Part shown: piece after piece, positions 9,301 to 24,300 of the stretch | How the letters are laid out: every line of letters begins with the position of its first letter | How positions within the stretch are numbered: the stretch's first letter is position 1 | Source: Oegoconia quadripuncta | Taxonomy: Eukaryota; Arthropoda; Insecta; Lepidoptera; Autostichidae | Direction: 5' to 3' | Assembly (NCBI GenBank): GCA_949316235.1 | Contig: OX438741.1 | Location: 12,773,124-12,837,123 of the forward strand | DNA: 64,000 nt | Position numbers and translations under genes: made by a program | The notes under the pieces: model-generated | Told to the model about the DNA's origin: nothing | Seen by the model: only the letters and a program-made list of their open reading frames with translations | Databases searched by the model: none

Positions 9301-12300
9301 ATACACACTGAACTATGACCCATTTGTACGGCTGTAGCACACACATACTTTAGTGTATCCTGCTGTTACTTTTATGGATTGTTATAAAATATGTTTATCT
9401 AATTGCTTTGGAACTTATGGTATGTGTGTGACTGGAGATACAAATAAACGATTTATCTATCTATCAAAAGGAAAGACAAAATGACACTAGGGCCAACAGT
9501 GTAGGGAGGGATGTTGAGTGAAGTCTATGTATAGCTGTCATAATTATAAAATTGGTGAATGTTTCATATATTAACCCTATGGGGCCGTCCATATATTACG
9601 TCATTCTAAATTAGGGGGGGGTTGGTCTGCGGATGACGGTAAATGATAGATGGGGGGGGGGGTGTTTTGACGTCATTCTTATTTATTTATAGTTTATTTT
9701 TCACATACAAAAAGATTATTTCTAAAAAGAAATTTTTTCCCAGCACACCTAGTAAAATACTAGCTGCCCGCCCCGGCTTTGCCCGTGGTACTTACATGTA
9801 TTATACATATAAACCTTCTTTAAGAATCAGTCTATCTATTTAAAAAAACCGCATCAAAATCCGTTGCTTAGTTTTAAAGATCTAAGCATACATAGGGACA
9901 GACAGCGAAACCTATAACCAAGTGTTTTAATCATATAATACCCTATTTTTCTCAAATCTGCAATGTTTTATTTTGTCAAACTAGTAATGACGTCAATTTT
10001 GGGAGAAGGGGGGGGGTCATTAAGAAATGACGATAGGATGATTATAGGGGGGGGGGGTCGAAAATCTGAAAAAATCGATGACGTAATTTATGGACGGCCC
10101 CTATTACACATATTATTGAAACAATCAAAAATTACAAGTAATAATAATCATATGTAGTAAAACTTAAAACATGCCTCATGATCCCTTGACACCAAGTGCA
10201 ATATATATCCACCATCAGATCAGCTCCAAGATACCAAATTATAGTATTGTTATCCAAACTACATACACATAACAAGTTCCATTTCGATATGACAATTGGA
10301 AGTAGGTTAAAATTTACTTCTAATATTTATTAGCTACAATTTATGTTGCCAGCTCCTATTGTAAAAGTGTGTAGATATTCATACAAAATACCATATCTAA
10401 TTGTAAATATTTTGCAGCAATATTTATTGATTCATGTGATTTGTCATAATATACTCGTAGTAATTAGTAAGTAATCATTTATTAACTCACAAGTTTTACA
10501 TACATTCTGAACAATGAGGTTGGAACTTGTGAAATCTGGTTTCTGAACTAGGTAATGGTAATAATGAATAATAATAATAATGAATAAAAATTCATCTTAA
10601 GAACTTAATAAGCATACATAAGTTGGCTAGAGAAGAAAAAGACGTTATTTTGTTTTGGACTCCGTCACATGTTGGTGTTGTTGGCAATGAAAATGTCGAT
10701 AAGCTTGCCAAGTGCATAACCTATTCTCCCGATAGTACTCCGATAAAAAATATCAACTTGCCCGAATCTGACTCCCTTGTTGAAATTAAAAGAAAGGTAA
10801 AGCAAATATGGACACATCATTGGGAACAAACACTATTGATAAAAGGAAGTTGGTACAGAGAGGTAAATCAAGATATTGGCTCGCCCTGGTTTATTAAAGG
10901 AAAATATTATAACAGAAAATTCTATTCTACCCTATGCCGATTGAGAATAGGACATGGAAGATTTAATTCTCATCTATTCAGAATGGATATGACGTCTTCA
11001 CCTGATTGCAACTTTTGTAACTCACACCAACCACAAACATTAGATCATATCTTTTTCGATTGTACCAATTTTGCTCTTCAACGAATCATAATGATTGATA
11101 GCCTTATCCGTATTTATAAAGATGCCCAGCTTGTCCCGCGCGCACTGAAGGATCTATTGAAGAATACAGAAACTTTTCATACATTATTCGTCTACATTAA
11201 ATCAACGATCGATATACTATAAAACACGGAAGAGAAAATCAATGAAAAAAAATGGACATATCAAATAAATAAAGATTTGGCTTTGGCCTCTTTGAAAAGG
11301 AAAATACTACTGACATGGCTTTGGCCCAAAAATTAATTGATTATAACAGACTTGGCTTCGGCCTTTTTTAAAAAAAAAAAAAATATATATTATGACAGAA
11401 AAAAGGAAAAAGACTTGGCTGTATGGTCTATGACCCTTGCCTTTTCCATTTAATGGAAAGAAGAGAACCAAAAAAAAAAAAAAGCATACATAAGTGTCGG
11501 AAATTACTCTTGTAATAAAATATCATGAATGGGTAGGGAATCAGGAGTGCTGCTGGTTTTCAGCCCTCAGCAGAGTAGTTGCTGCCACCAAAGAAAGAAT
11601 GAACGACTTTCCAACTTGCAGGGCTCATGAGTCGCCTCTGAAAAGTCAGTAATTCATTCAAAGGGTTATGTATACGCTTTTTGCATAAGGTTCCTGTTGA
11701 TATACAAAATCTTCCTTTCAATAAATTTAAAGATACCATAAAACAGAAACTTATTAAGAAAGCTTATTATAATATATCATTATTTAGATGATAAACATTC
11801 ATGAACATAACCAGCTCGTTCGCATAACCAGGCTATTTCACAATTAATAATGAAATATTATTGTGACTTTTTGTAATATAAAAACCTTTTTTTTAAAAGA
11901 GCAACCTCGAGTTTTTTGCTTGTTCTTCTCAGGAGAAAATTGCCTTTTGAACAAGCACAAGTACAAGAACAAGTAAAATCTGACTATTTTAAGTGTACCC
12001 TGTTTACCTACAAAATAAAGCATTTTTGATTGGATTTGATTCATAACACAAACATTTACCCTTTGTGGGATTCGAACCCGCAACCGTTAGTTTCGCTGAC
12101 AGGGTCACTATCCACTACTCCAAGTGGTAAAATATAAATATATCCTGTAGGTTACGAGGTCTTCACCTCCAGAAGAGTTGTAATTTACTTGTGTTAGTGA
12201 GCAAGTAATTCAGCAAAATTATGTGGATTTAACCCTTGGTAACGTAATTTATCCCTTGGTATCCATTTAATATGATAAAAGTATCAAATGCAAATCAAAA

Positions 12301-15300
12301 AAGTAAATTGCAAAAGTTGATTACAATTGATTGGTATAGTGGATAGTGACCCTGTCTGTGAAACCAACGGTTGCACGTTCGAATCCTGCGATGGTTAAAT
12401 GTTTTCACAAGGCTAACTCCACAGAGAAGAACGAGCAAGTAACTCGGGGATTACTCTGTTTAAATAAGTATTTTTACAATTTACGATTGAACAAAGCAAA
12501 GAAAAAAAATAATAGTCTAAATGCATTCGTATTCTACATATTCAGAAATAATAGCCTTCGGCACATAGTTTCTTGTTTTCCAGTACCTGTGTGCCAAATA
12601 CCGGCCAAATTGATTCAGTGATTTCACCATTAAACAAACTGTTCTACACAAGTGTTGAATGTTTAAAGGCAAATTTGAATTATTGTAAGTACATAGTCAA
12701 ACTTATTTGAGTCAGTTTTTTGCTTTTATTTTTCATACTTATACATTTTTACGCTTACAATATTGTTGAGTCTTTTCGAACGAATTTAGCTTATTAGTAA
12801 CAAATATACAATAGAAACTTCTTCTCTAATTGCTCAATTACATGAGTTTTGATGAAATTGTACCTACTTGTGAAAAAATTGTGAGTGTCAATGACCAACC
12901 TGCCCAGTCATGCGGCAAGCTTATGTTAACGTAACACATTATACTGTAGAAAGTTGACTGTCGGGGCTTCAATGCTATTGTTACTACATGGATGCAAGTG
13001 ATGATAGTAATTACCTAGATAAGCTATTAAATTCTTTCTATCTAAGCTAGATATTATATTTGAAAACTTTATAATGACGACGAATTGGTGTAGTAGATTT
13101 TTGTTTGTTTTTTCATATATTTTAGAGGGTTTTTTTCTATGGGAAAATGCCACCCTCATAGGACCTGCCCTCTTACACACAGCAAAACGTGGTACCTATC
13201 TAATAAAACGTAGATGGATAGATATTACCTACGCTTTGTCCCCATAACAACCATTTGATAATAGTGCCCTGGCTTCCGCCGATGTGGGGAAGCCAGCGCA
13301 CTATTACAAGTTCCTATGTCTACTCTGGAATGTCCCCATGTAACAGTACTGTGACCGTTCCGCCTCATTTCGATGACACTCCATAATAATGGGTATACAT
13401 CCTCAACAATTCCACATTCATCACACTTGGGTGAAGTTACCTTGCCCATCAGAAAGGTAAACTATTGAGGGGTATGTGTCCTGAACGTAGTCTTAGCGCG
13501 GTGACAATGTCGTACCTACTCATGTTAACGCGCATCAAACCTGGGAAAGCTATGGATTGGTGTAGTATATAGTGAGCCTGTCTGCGAACCCAACGGTTAC
13601 GGTTTCGAATTCCGCGAGGGCAAAATGTTTGTGTGATGAATATCAACATGTATTCCCGAGTCATGGATGTTCATATAAATATTTATGTATGTTTATCCAT
13701 TTTCTTATAATTGAAATCTCTATAGATTTCCGCCCTATGGCCTATGTTCAGCTGTGGACGTCCTTTGGCTGATATGATGATGATGATCCATTTTATGGTA
13801 TCCATAATACAAGCTTTGCTTAGTTTGGCACTAGATGATTGGTGTAAGTGTCTTCATCTAACTAATATTATTGTGACGAATAGACGACCGATTGGTGTAG
13901 TGGATAGTCACCCTATCAGCGAAACCAACGGTTGCGGGTTCGAATCCCGCGAGGGGTAAATATTTGTATGATGAATACGAACAATTATTCCCGAGTCTTG
14001 GATGTTTATATAAATATTTATCTAGTATCCATAGCACAAGCTTTGCTTAGTTTGGGACTAGATGATTGATGTAAGTGTCCGAAATATTTATTATTATTAT
14101 TATCATAAATCCGAAACTTTGGATGTTTGTTTGTTTATTTGTTTGTTGCTTAATCACGGCGAAACGGATGAACGGTTTTGGATGAAATTTGGTATATAAG
14201 TAGGATAATGATAGTAGGAAGGATGTAGGAAGATGATAATCATCCCTGGACATAATCAGAAACCTTTATGTAAAATCAAAGTTCGAGTTTCTTGCTTGTT
14301 CTTCTCAGGGGAAAATTGCATTTTGAACAAGCAGTAGCTTCAAAAATGTAAAATTGACTATTTTAAGTGTACTCTATGTACCTACAAAATAAAGAATTGT
14401 TGACTTTAACTTTGATATAACCAGGTTAATCCAGGGTCTTATTTCTAATTCATTAGTAATGTATTAATGTTATCCTTTGTCAGCGGAGAAGAATCGAACA
14501 ACACGACTTCAGAGACGGTATCAGAGAAGAAGGAAGGGAGCGAGACGCCAGCGGAGCGCCGTAGAGCCCCGCGCAAGTCGGAGACGATTAACAAGTGGTC
14601 ACATGACAAGTTCAATGAAAATGAACAGGTTTGTTTATTAACCCCCGACGAAATACGACGGGTGTTATGTGTTTGCTGTCGTTGTGTGTGTGTCCAGTCT
14701 GTCCAGACATATCTTTGTAATGCATGGTCCGATTTGAGTAGGGTTTTTTTTATTTCAAAGACTAAACGAACGAACAGGTTCCGCTATTTAGCTCCTAACA
14801 CAGTTTTCTTTTGTGTGTTTAGATGATATCAATCTTTTAAAATTGTCATTGTTTATCCCGGTTGAGTTTTTATTGGTATTGGTAGTTTTTTTTTTCAACA
14901 TCATCATCCAATAAACCGTTAATTGTGTAATTTGACGGTAGCGTTTGTAGCCTATTTCACATAATTACATTATTAAATAAATAAAGGAAATTTTATAGAA
15001 AATATGAGTTCCAAATTAATCGCATGTAAATCAACTGCCGGCGCGAACCTTTTTGAAAGAATAAAAAATAAACTACCTATGCCAATACCTTCTATTTCAC
15101 TTACCTAATATGCCCTGTTTTTTTCGTTAAAAAAACTCATCCGGTATATTTTATGATCTCGGAGATAGGATCTAAGCCATGTTTGATGGAAATCAGTTAA
15201 ACCGTTTCGAAGATATTTAATTATTAACACAGTTGGTTTGGTCTATCTGGATGATATAATCATTTGTTTCTTCGGAATGTCTCTAAATTTAAAATCTATA

Positions 15301-18300
15301 GTTAAATCTATATCAACTGGGCTCCATACAGAAGGAAACCTTCCACCCTCGGACTTGGTCTTGGACTATGACTGCAATTTCGGACCTGACTGTATCTGCT
15401 GATATTTTAAGTTATTTATTTTTCGCACTATCCAATAAAAAGCTTTAACTTAGGTTGTTTGGAAGCAATCGCTAACTTCGATAAGACCGCGTTTATGCAC
15501 GTCTACTATTTTTATAAAAAATTTAACAATAATAGTATTTTTTATTATTATCTGTTGATTCTATACTATTAACTAAAAATAGAAAATTCAGTAAACCCCC
15601 TACAACATTGATGTAACAAATGATTATAATCGTTCAGGTAGATTAGACAGTGTTAAAAGTTATCTTCGAAACGGCTTAACCAATTCCCATGAAACAAGGC
15701 TACGAACCACTGCTAGAAAACCTTAAAATAAAAACCGCATCTAAATCGGTCCACCTGGTTAAGAACCACGGTGCCACAGACACACACATCTTACTTATAA
15801 CACCCCTCTTTTTTCGTCGCGGGTTAATACAATGTGTGAAACGGTAATGAGCAGTCCTTAACCTTCATGATCGTAATCCAGATGCCGAAGTCCCGTGACG
15901 AGTTGGTGGCGATATATGGTTACGACATTAGAAATGAGGACGGGCCTCCTCACGCCAGGCGCAACAGGAGATACGGGTGAGTTGCAGCATTATTAAAATT
16001 TAATCACTTAGACCAGGATTTCCCAAACTTTTTTGTGTCGAACCTCCTCGGATTATAAGTAATATTTACATTTTGGCTTCGGCTTTCCGTGCGCGGCTCC
16101 ATCCGCATGATTAAAAAGACTTGGCTGTATGGGCTTAACAGCCTTTGCCTGTCCTAAAGGCTAACCTTTACAAAAAAATACTAATTTTATTCTTCACAGT
16201 CCACAGAGTACATTAACCTATCCACTCTGTAGAGTGCGTTTCACCGAACATGCCTATGGCGTTATGTTGGCAGCAATGTTTTTCAGTATTGTATTCAGTA
16301 TTAAAGTAATTATTGGGGCATCATTGCGTTTTTCACGTTCACAAAAGTTTTCAAAGTTTTGGGCATGATTTGAGTCGAGAATCAAATGAAAATAAACAAA
16401 TCTGCGGGAGCGTCTTCTCGTGCCAATGACTTTGAAAGACAGAGGAGCCAGCATAACGCCATCGTTGAAACTCTATAAATGTATTTTATTTTTCTGTACA
16501 TAATTTTTGCACTGCTGTTATTTGGACAATATTGTTGGACCCCGATTCTCGCGCAATCGACATTTCACTGTCGATAGAGATCAATAGATCTGTCACTTTT
16601 ACACTCGCAAGTAAGTGTGAAAGAGATAAATTAAAGAGATAAATTAATTAACATCAAACTTCACCACTAAGTTCACATAAAAAGAAGAAACCTGAGTAAC
16701 TCCGTAGATATCCACGCCCTACATTAGGTTAACCTGTGTTGTAGGTGCATGGCTTCACCTCGGGTTACATGACATTAGAAATTGTTATTAAACTACCTAT
16801 TTTTTTATATTTACTTACAAAACTTTAGATATTAAAGTAAAACAAACAAGAAACAAACATTCATAAAAACAACAAGAGACATACAATTTAACAAAATACA
16901 AACAGATGTAAACAAATACAACATAACAATTAAATTTTTCCCAATACCTTCAAGACATGCCGATTCATTATATGTGGGCATGTGTGCAACAGTCATGCAA
17001 CAAGGTCATAGCCCAGTGCATTAAAAATGCTCAATGAAGAGCAAGCACTGATTTTCAGCTATCACCCAGGATATTATTGTCTGTTAGACAGAATATCACC
17101 GGGCGGTTCATGTCAATGCTTTGTTATGAATAATCGAATATTTTGTAATAGCACAGTTTCTGTAAAACTATCGATAGATATCGTGAGTAGAAATGATTAT
17201 GACTCAAATTGCAAATGCGAAAAAAATTTTTCAACTCCGGGAGGCAATTCTCGCGCAATAGACATTATGTCGTATTCGACATATCTCGAAATAAAATGGC
17301 GAATGTCGAATGAAACAGAATTTTCGTATTCTCAAAATGTCACGTTAGAGAATTGTCTATTCCCAGCGCTCGACTTACAACGAGTGGTAAATGTCAGTCG
17401 ACATTGGATCTCTATCGTCAAATCGTAGGTATCGTAGTGACATTTCTTTCTGCTAGTTTGGTATTGGAAAAGTGTTTGTGTTTTTGTGTGATTTATCGTC
17501 TAAGTGCCATTTATTTAGCTCTTAAATCTACAAATTCGACAATGTTAGGTGACTAAGTAATGGGAGTTGACAATTTTATATCTTCATGTCAGATTGACAC
17601 TTGCTTGAGTTACGTTTTACGCGGATTTGTTTAACAAACCAGTCATTCTGTGGAATCTTTTTCGTTAGATTTCAATAATAAAGCAATACCTTCTAGTTTA
17701 TTTATACTCTGAAATGAAGTCGGTTAAGTCTTATATTTCAGAACCTATTATAAGGCTGGATTCGTTGATCTCGATTACGACTAAACACAATCGATAAAAC
17801 GGAACGTAACTTAGATCGACATCCCAATAGTTCGTGACATTTTATCTCTAGCGACCGCAAGAATACGTTTCTTTCGTATCATAGACATTTTTGTGACATT
17901 TTTAATCGACATTCCACGATTAGACATTATCTCGAATTAGAGATATCTCGCATGAACTGAGAATCGGGCCCCTGTTGTGCAGACAGTATTAAAATTTTAT
18001 CTGCAAATTTTTTCTGTTTAACCTAATAACTTGACGGCCTGTTTGGTGTAGTGGTTAGAACCTGACTGCTTTACTAAAAGGTTGCGGGTTCGAATCCCGC
18101 TAGGGGATGATGTTTGTATGATGAATATGGACGTGTACACGTGTTATGTATGTTTTCATAATAAATACTAATCCTTGCACATACAAACAGCGCCGTCTAG
18201 TTCCACACTAAGCACCTAGGCTTTTATTATGGATACCAGATGGTTAATAAACTACACAAATACATTTGTTTTTGTAAATAAATACATACATAAATGAAAA

Positions 18301-21300
18301 ACATCCAACACATGTCTGTATTTATCATACAAATGTCACTAGCGGGATTCGAACCCGCGATCTTTTGGTATAACAGTCTGAGTTACTAACCACTACACCA
18401 AACAGATCATAATATAATGTATATACCATAACCAGATTTATCTCCAAGAAGATTGTCAAATAATGCTCGATTTCCAAGCATGTTTGGGAAAAGCGATTAT
18501 AAGAAAAATAATATAAACATGTTTCGAATATTCCATTTGCATCCACATTGGAGGAACCGTCTTATGCGGGTGAACCATCTTATTCGGGTGAACCAACGTA
18601 TTCGGTTAGTGACATTATTGCAATGATGTTATTGTAATGCATGCCTCATTTAAATGCTATTGCATGATTCATATTTATTATACATCCACACTGATGGGGA
18701 TCAGCTTCCTCTCACGAGGCGGGCATGGTATAATCCACCTCGCGAGCGTAGTGTGGATTTGAGTCAGAAAAGTGGCCATTTGGCAGTGTTTTTGGACTTG
18801 GAAACACTCGTATTAACATGCCTCTAGTGGTCACCCATCCAACGACTGACCGTGCCAGACATTGCTTATCTTCGGTCATAGCGAATGCGCAACATTGCTT
18901 AATGCATTGCTATATTTTAATAAAGCCAAACTGAACAGAGCACATTAAATTGCTTATATAATTTTGGATTAACAATAAATAACGCTTTGTTTAAGAAATG
19001 ATACAGATCTTTTATAAGTTAAATTAGATGCATTCACATATTAAGTAACGATACTTGGTATCTGTTTGATAACAGACTACGTAACAGTGATATGTAACGA
19101 CAAATATCATTTTCACTTGTGATATTCTCTGGTAGGGTCACAGCTTAACAAGAACAAGCGTAAGCTTCCAGTTAACTCTCGCGTTACGAAGGGTAACCGT
19201 GCGGGTGGTGCGGGGTGAGAGGGGTATCTAAGTAGGCCGGTCATGCGGCCATTCCACCATACTGCAACTCGTCTCTCATACAATACTTTGGTACTGTGTA
19301 TTTTGACAACTCTACATCTGTCTGACAGCTGTCAGTGATTTGAATTTTGTGAATTGTCTTTATATTTTGCTGGTTATGTCCAAGGATGATTATCATCTAA
19401 ATAGTCTGATATTTTATAATATGCTTTCTTAATAAGTTTCTGTTTTATAGTATCTTTAAATTGAAAGGAAGATTTTGTACATCAACAGGACTAACTGACT
19501 GACTTTGCGGAGGCGACTTATGTGACCTGCGTGTTTACCTTTATTTATTGTATTGCCCCATATTTATCACTGTTTTTCTTAAATGACGCAATATTTTTTT
19601 TATTAAAATTTCATGAACTAACTAACTTATTATACTAATTGTCATTACCTTTCTTCCATCTATAGCCGTGGTCCGAACAAGTACACTCGTACGTGGGAGG
19701 ACGAAGAGGCCTATAAGAGGCAGGGTATTGCGCCGGTCGTCGGCCGCAAGCCTCCGAACTCCGAGGAATTCCCAGAGCTGGACGCTAATAGAGGAAGGTA
19801 CGATAGCCATCGAAAGTTTATGATAATTACTAAATTTTTCTACAATTTATTTGTAATTAAAATTAGGACATTTGAAAACTCGGCAAAGAAAAATTTAATT
19901 CTAGAAACTTTTTAGGTGTCAGCTAAATTTTTATGGAGAGAAGTAGAATTTCTTTTTTGTGAATATTTAAAAAAAAGTTCTTTGCACTTATATGTACAGT
20001 CGGCAACACAATTAAGGTAGCAGGGTTAATTTTGTGATATTGTTTGGAGGGTTTGGTGGGATTTTGTTATATTTTCCTTTATGCCTTTATGACTATCATG
20101 TCATCATATGATAGATAAATTTAAGTTAAACTTGAATAACAATTTCCCTTTAGACTTTCTCCTATATAATAATATATTTATAAATAAAGACCTGCTATTT
20201 TAATTGTGTTGCTGACGTATATCTAAAATGACGTACGTCCGGTAATAAAAATCATAGTTTTCAATATATTATGAAAACATTCGTTTATTTATCCCACTGC
20301 CCAAGAAAGGAGGGTAATGTATGTATGTAAGTGTGTCCGTTCCTTTAGCCTAAACGGCTTGACCAATTTCGAAGTGTCATAGGATACATTCAATAATTAC
20401 ATACATAAAAATCCAACATGACGTTCGCAATACAAAATATAGGTATCCTTCCGTTTGGCAAAATATTTTTCGTCAAATTTCACTTCCCAAAAAACTTATC
20501 GCACTAGTTTCATTTCCCAAAAGAAGCTTTAGCAAATTTTTGTTTGGCATTTTAATCACTTGGTCAAATATTGATTTGGCAACTTTTTACTTGTTCAAGT
20601 TTTATTAAGTGAAATATTCATTAAGCAAATGCTTTATTTTTGTAAAAAATTATATTCCAAAAATAAGTTCGTTCAAATTTTCATACTAATATGGGTGATA
20701 AATTGTAAAAATATGAATAGTCTGATATAAATCATTATTATTATAATTATTACCTATTAAATTGTCACTTCACACAATCAGAATAAACAAGTAAGTACAA
20801 TAGTTAAGTACAATAATTAAGCACAATGTTACGTAGGCTAGATTAGAACTGCTAGAAAAGTTGGTTAGGTTAGAACTGTGACCCCAACAGAGCCGGAATT
20901 GATTTTTATAATAACAATATAATTTTGGGAAGAGCATGTTATGCCAAACCATATTTGACTACATAATACTTGGTAAAATGAAACATTGCCATGTAATTAT
21001 TTGTTACACAATAAATTGCCGAAAATAGTATTGCTAACTGTAAAATTGCGAAAAGTAGTTTTGGGAAACATACTTTGGCATGTGATACTTTTTTCTTGCC
21101 CAAAAATTAGTAATCCCGAAATATGCTGTCTTACATGTTTTCTAAATGGCCAATGTTGAAATGCAAAATAATTCCGCGTCAATGAAGAATATGTGAAAGA
21201 CAATTTTTTACGGAATTTTTTTCGTTTCCAGCAAGAAACCAATACCTCGTCCCCGTTCGAAGTCGCAACCCTCATCCAACGAGTCTCTGTCCAACGGCTC

Positions 21301-24300
21301 GCAGCTGCTTCGGAACGCTTCATCGAAGACCAACCGTGGGAGGGTACCGACCAAACCTGCCCGGGACACGATGCCGGCCTTGGAGAATCTCTCTATTACT
21401 GCTGTCGTCGTGACCAATAAAAGGTGAGCCGTCAGCAATAGATTTTATTTCATAGGATAGACATATTACTTGAAATAGTAGATTGTAGCAAGGGAGCAAA
21501 ATAATATTTTTACGGCGAGGACGCTATTTTGAAACCATAGCGAGGACGCTATTTTGAATGAGGGTTTCTTTAATAGAATGCAGAGTGTAGCGAGGTATTC
21601 AATGTACATCGTCCGAGGTAAAAAATAATTTTGCGCTCGCTCTACTTTTAATCTTCCTTATGAGAAAAAAAAACAAGAAGCGTTTATTACGTAAATATGT
21701 TAATTTGATATGTTCATTGTCGAAGGATTCTTTTATATCAGTGTCACAGTTAACAGGTGAATATGCCATCATCGAAGCGTTTTCTCAAGTCGCATTTCTC
21801 CTTGATGACCGAGATTAATGAGCAAAACTACAAGCACCTTCCCTTCCTTCCCGAACTGGTGAGGTCAAAATAATTCCATTATGTTTACAGCGGCGGGGTG
21901 CCGCAGCGCAAAATAAATTTGACCGTCGCACAGCAACGGCCGGTTCCGACTGAGCAGGGAAAGAAGAAATCCCCTCCTCTATCGCAGGTAATATTGTTTC
22001 CTCATCATTATCATACTTAGGCTGGGATTACACGTCAGATTTTTTCATCAGATAGTCGGATCCGATACTCTAATCCGACTATCGGAAGGCGTTGGTCCCT
22101 TTATTTTGTTTGAACATTTAATACAAGTCCGATCCGTTAGTCGTATCTGGGTGTCAGTGATGGTATCGTTGGATTCGTCTTGGACAAGCAAGATTTCGAG
22201 GGGTTCCTTTTTTAAAAACCGGTTTTTATGGTACAAAAAGGTTTTTAAGTTACAAAAAGGTTTTTAAGGTACAAAAAGGTTTTTAAGGTACAAAAAGCTT
22301 TTTAAGGTACAAAAAGGTTTTTATATTTTATTATTCATAGCCACTGCAGCAGAACAACATTGCGCGGAACAAGTCGCCGCCACGTCCAGCGCCCCAACAA
22401 CAACAACAACAGAGGCAGTCGGCACAACAGAGACAGCCGCCACAACAGAGACCGCCGCCACAACAGAATCAGCAATCATCCACCCAGCAACAACAGGCAG
22501 CAACAGGTAAAAACTGATGTTTTATTTAAGTATTTTTATCAGAATTATTATAACACTTTATTGTAAAAAATAATTACAACGATACTTAGCTATTAATAAA
22601 TAAGCTATGCAAAAGGTGAGCTTATCCCAAAACGAATAACCGCGATTTTCTTGAAACATTTACTAAAGCGTTGTAACAATTGCTAAAAATTAAGCATTTG
22701 TAAGAAACGCAAGTACTAAGTAAGTAACTAAATAAAGATGAAAAATGATTATTTTTTTAAAGGAAATGCTCAATTGATGGGTATTTCTTTAAATTCAAAA
22801 CATTTAGGGAAATTATCGTTACAAAATATTAATTCTCATTTTTATTTTTTAAATGCAGCTCGATGACATTTTCAGCTAATATATTTTAGTTATTTCCACA
22901 GCTTGATGTCTTACGGTATCTTGCTGTGGGGAAATGCCGCGGATATCAAGTGAGACCTGCAGTGTCACTTAGAGATCGGTTTAAAGTGTATAACATTCTT
23001 ACCTTTTCGTTACAGTAAAAAAGCGTATACATAACCTTTGAATCAATTACTGACTTTGCGGGAGGCGACTTATGTGACCTGCAACTTTATCTTTATTTCT
23101 TGTATTAACATCATGTTTATCACTACTATAAAACAGAAACTTATTAAGAAAATATCAGACTATTTAGATGATAATCATTCCTGGACATCATCGTTCTCAT
23201 GCCAGGCTATTTCACAATTAATAATAAAATATAAAAACCTTTGTAAAATCAAAGCCTGATTTTAAAAGAGCAACCCTTCGAGTTTCTTGCTTGTTCTTCT
23301 CTGGGAAAATTGCATTTTGAACTAGCAGTAGCTTAAAAAATGTAAAATTGACTGTTTTAAGTGTACTTTGTGTACCTACAAAATGAAGAATAAAGCATTT
23401 TTGACTTTGTCTTTGACTTACTTATCTCTAAGTAACACTTGAGGTACGGAGCTCAAAAACAATATTTTCTAAGATTTTTTCGATGTAATAATATAATTCA
23501 GTTCTTTGGTGGTCATCTCTTTCTGCAGGTACGGAATCGCGTGGTGGGAGCAAGAGATACAGCAGCTTACGTCAGCGGCCGCTGGACACCTACTCGAATC
23601 AGCAGATTCAGAAAATTCAGAAGATTCCGCAGCCACAGCAGGCACAACAGCCACAGCAGGCGCAACAGCCACAGCAGGCGCAACAGCCACAGCAACCACA
23701 GCAGCCACAGCAGCCGCAGCAACCGCAGCAACCGAAGCAGCCGCCGAGCCAGCAGCACAGATATCATGCTGGTAATACACCACCCATCCACCAATACTGA
23801 CATCTCCTATCGCCATAATTATACAACTACTCAAAAAGGGGGGTACTAAACCGAAAGGGGGGTACTAAGTCGAAAGACTGCTACTAAGCTGAAAGGCGGT
23901 ACTAAGCCGAAAGGAGGTACTAAGACGAAAGGGGGTACTAAGCTGAAAGGCCGTATTAAGTCGAAAGGCCGTATGAAGTCGAAAGGGGGGTTCTAAGTCG
24001 GAAGGGGTTTTTTAGATACGAATACGATTTTTCGCGTTTTTCAATACTCCAAGTTATAGCGTGATTCGCGTGATCATTTTTGTAAATAAAAGGGATCTCA
24101 TCCGTGTGGATTATCAAATCAAAATATTTTATTTCATAGGATAAAATTATCACTTGAAAACGTCACTATTAATATTACATTAAAATTTACTGCTCATTCA
24201 CAAAACTGACTCCCCAGAGAAGAACGAGCAAGAAACTTGCTTTTTTAAACAGAGGCACCCTGAAGAGGAATGCTGTAAGGACCTTATGCGTAATCTGTCT

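Larger units (their letters stand above)
17976..19665 (+). other. Rest of btz intron 5
   Basis: Holds the inverted SINE-A pair (listed), a dispersed repeat at 18680-18890 (TGGTCACCCATCCAACGACT), and an antisense L4 tail at about 19370-19520 (TTCTTAATAAGTTTCTGTTT). No exon is seen between 15977 and 19665. Confidence 0.45.

Noticed and set aside
17027..17428. 133-codon frame with several cysteines
   Set aside because: It spans the junction between an antisense LINE tail and an inverted-repeat element and has no family features or splice support.
23439..23849. 136-codon Arg/Ser/His-rich frame and overlapping Ala/Thr- and Leu-rich frames
   Set aside because: They are other-frame readings of the Gln-rich btz exon 10. 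The exon 10 frame has splice-site and homology support.
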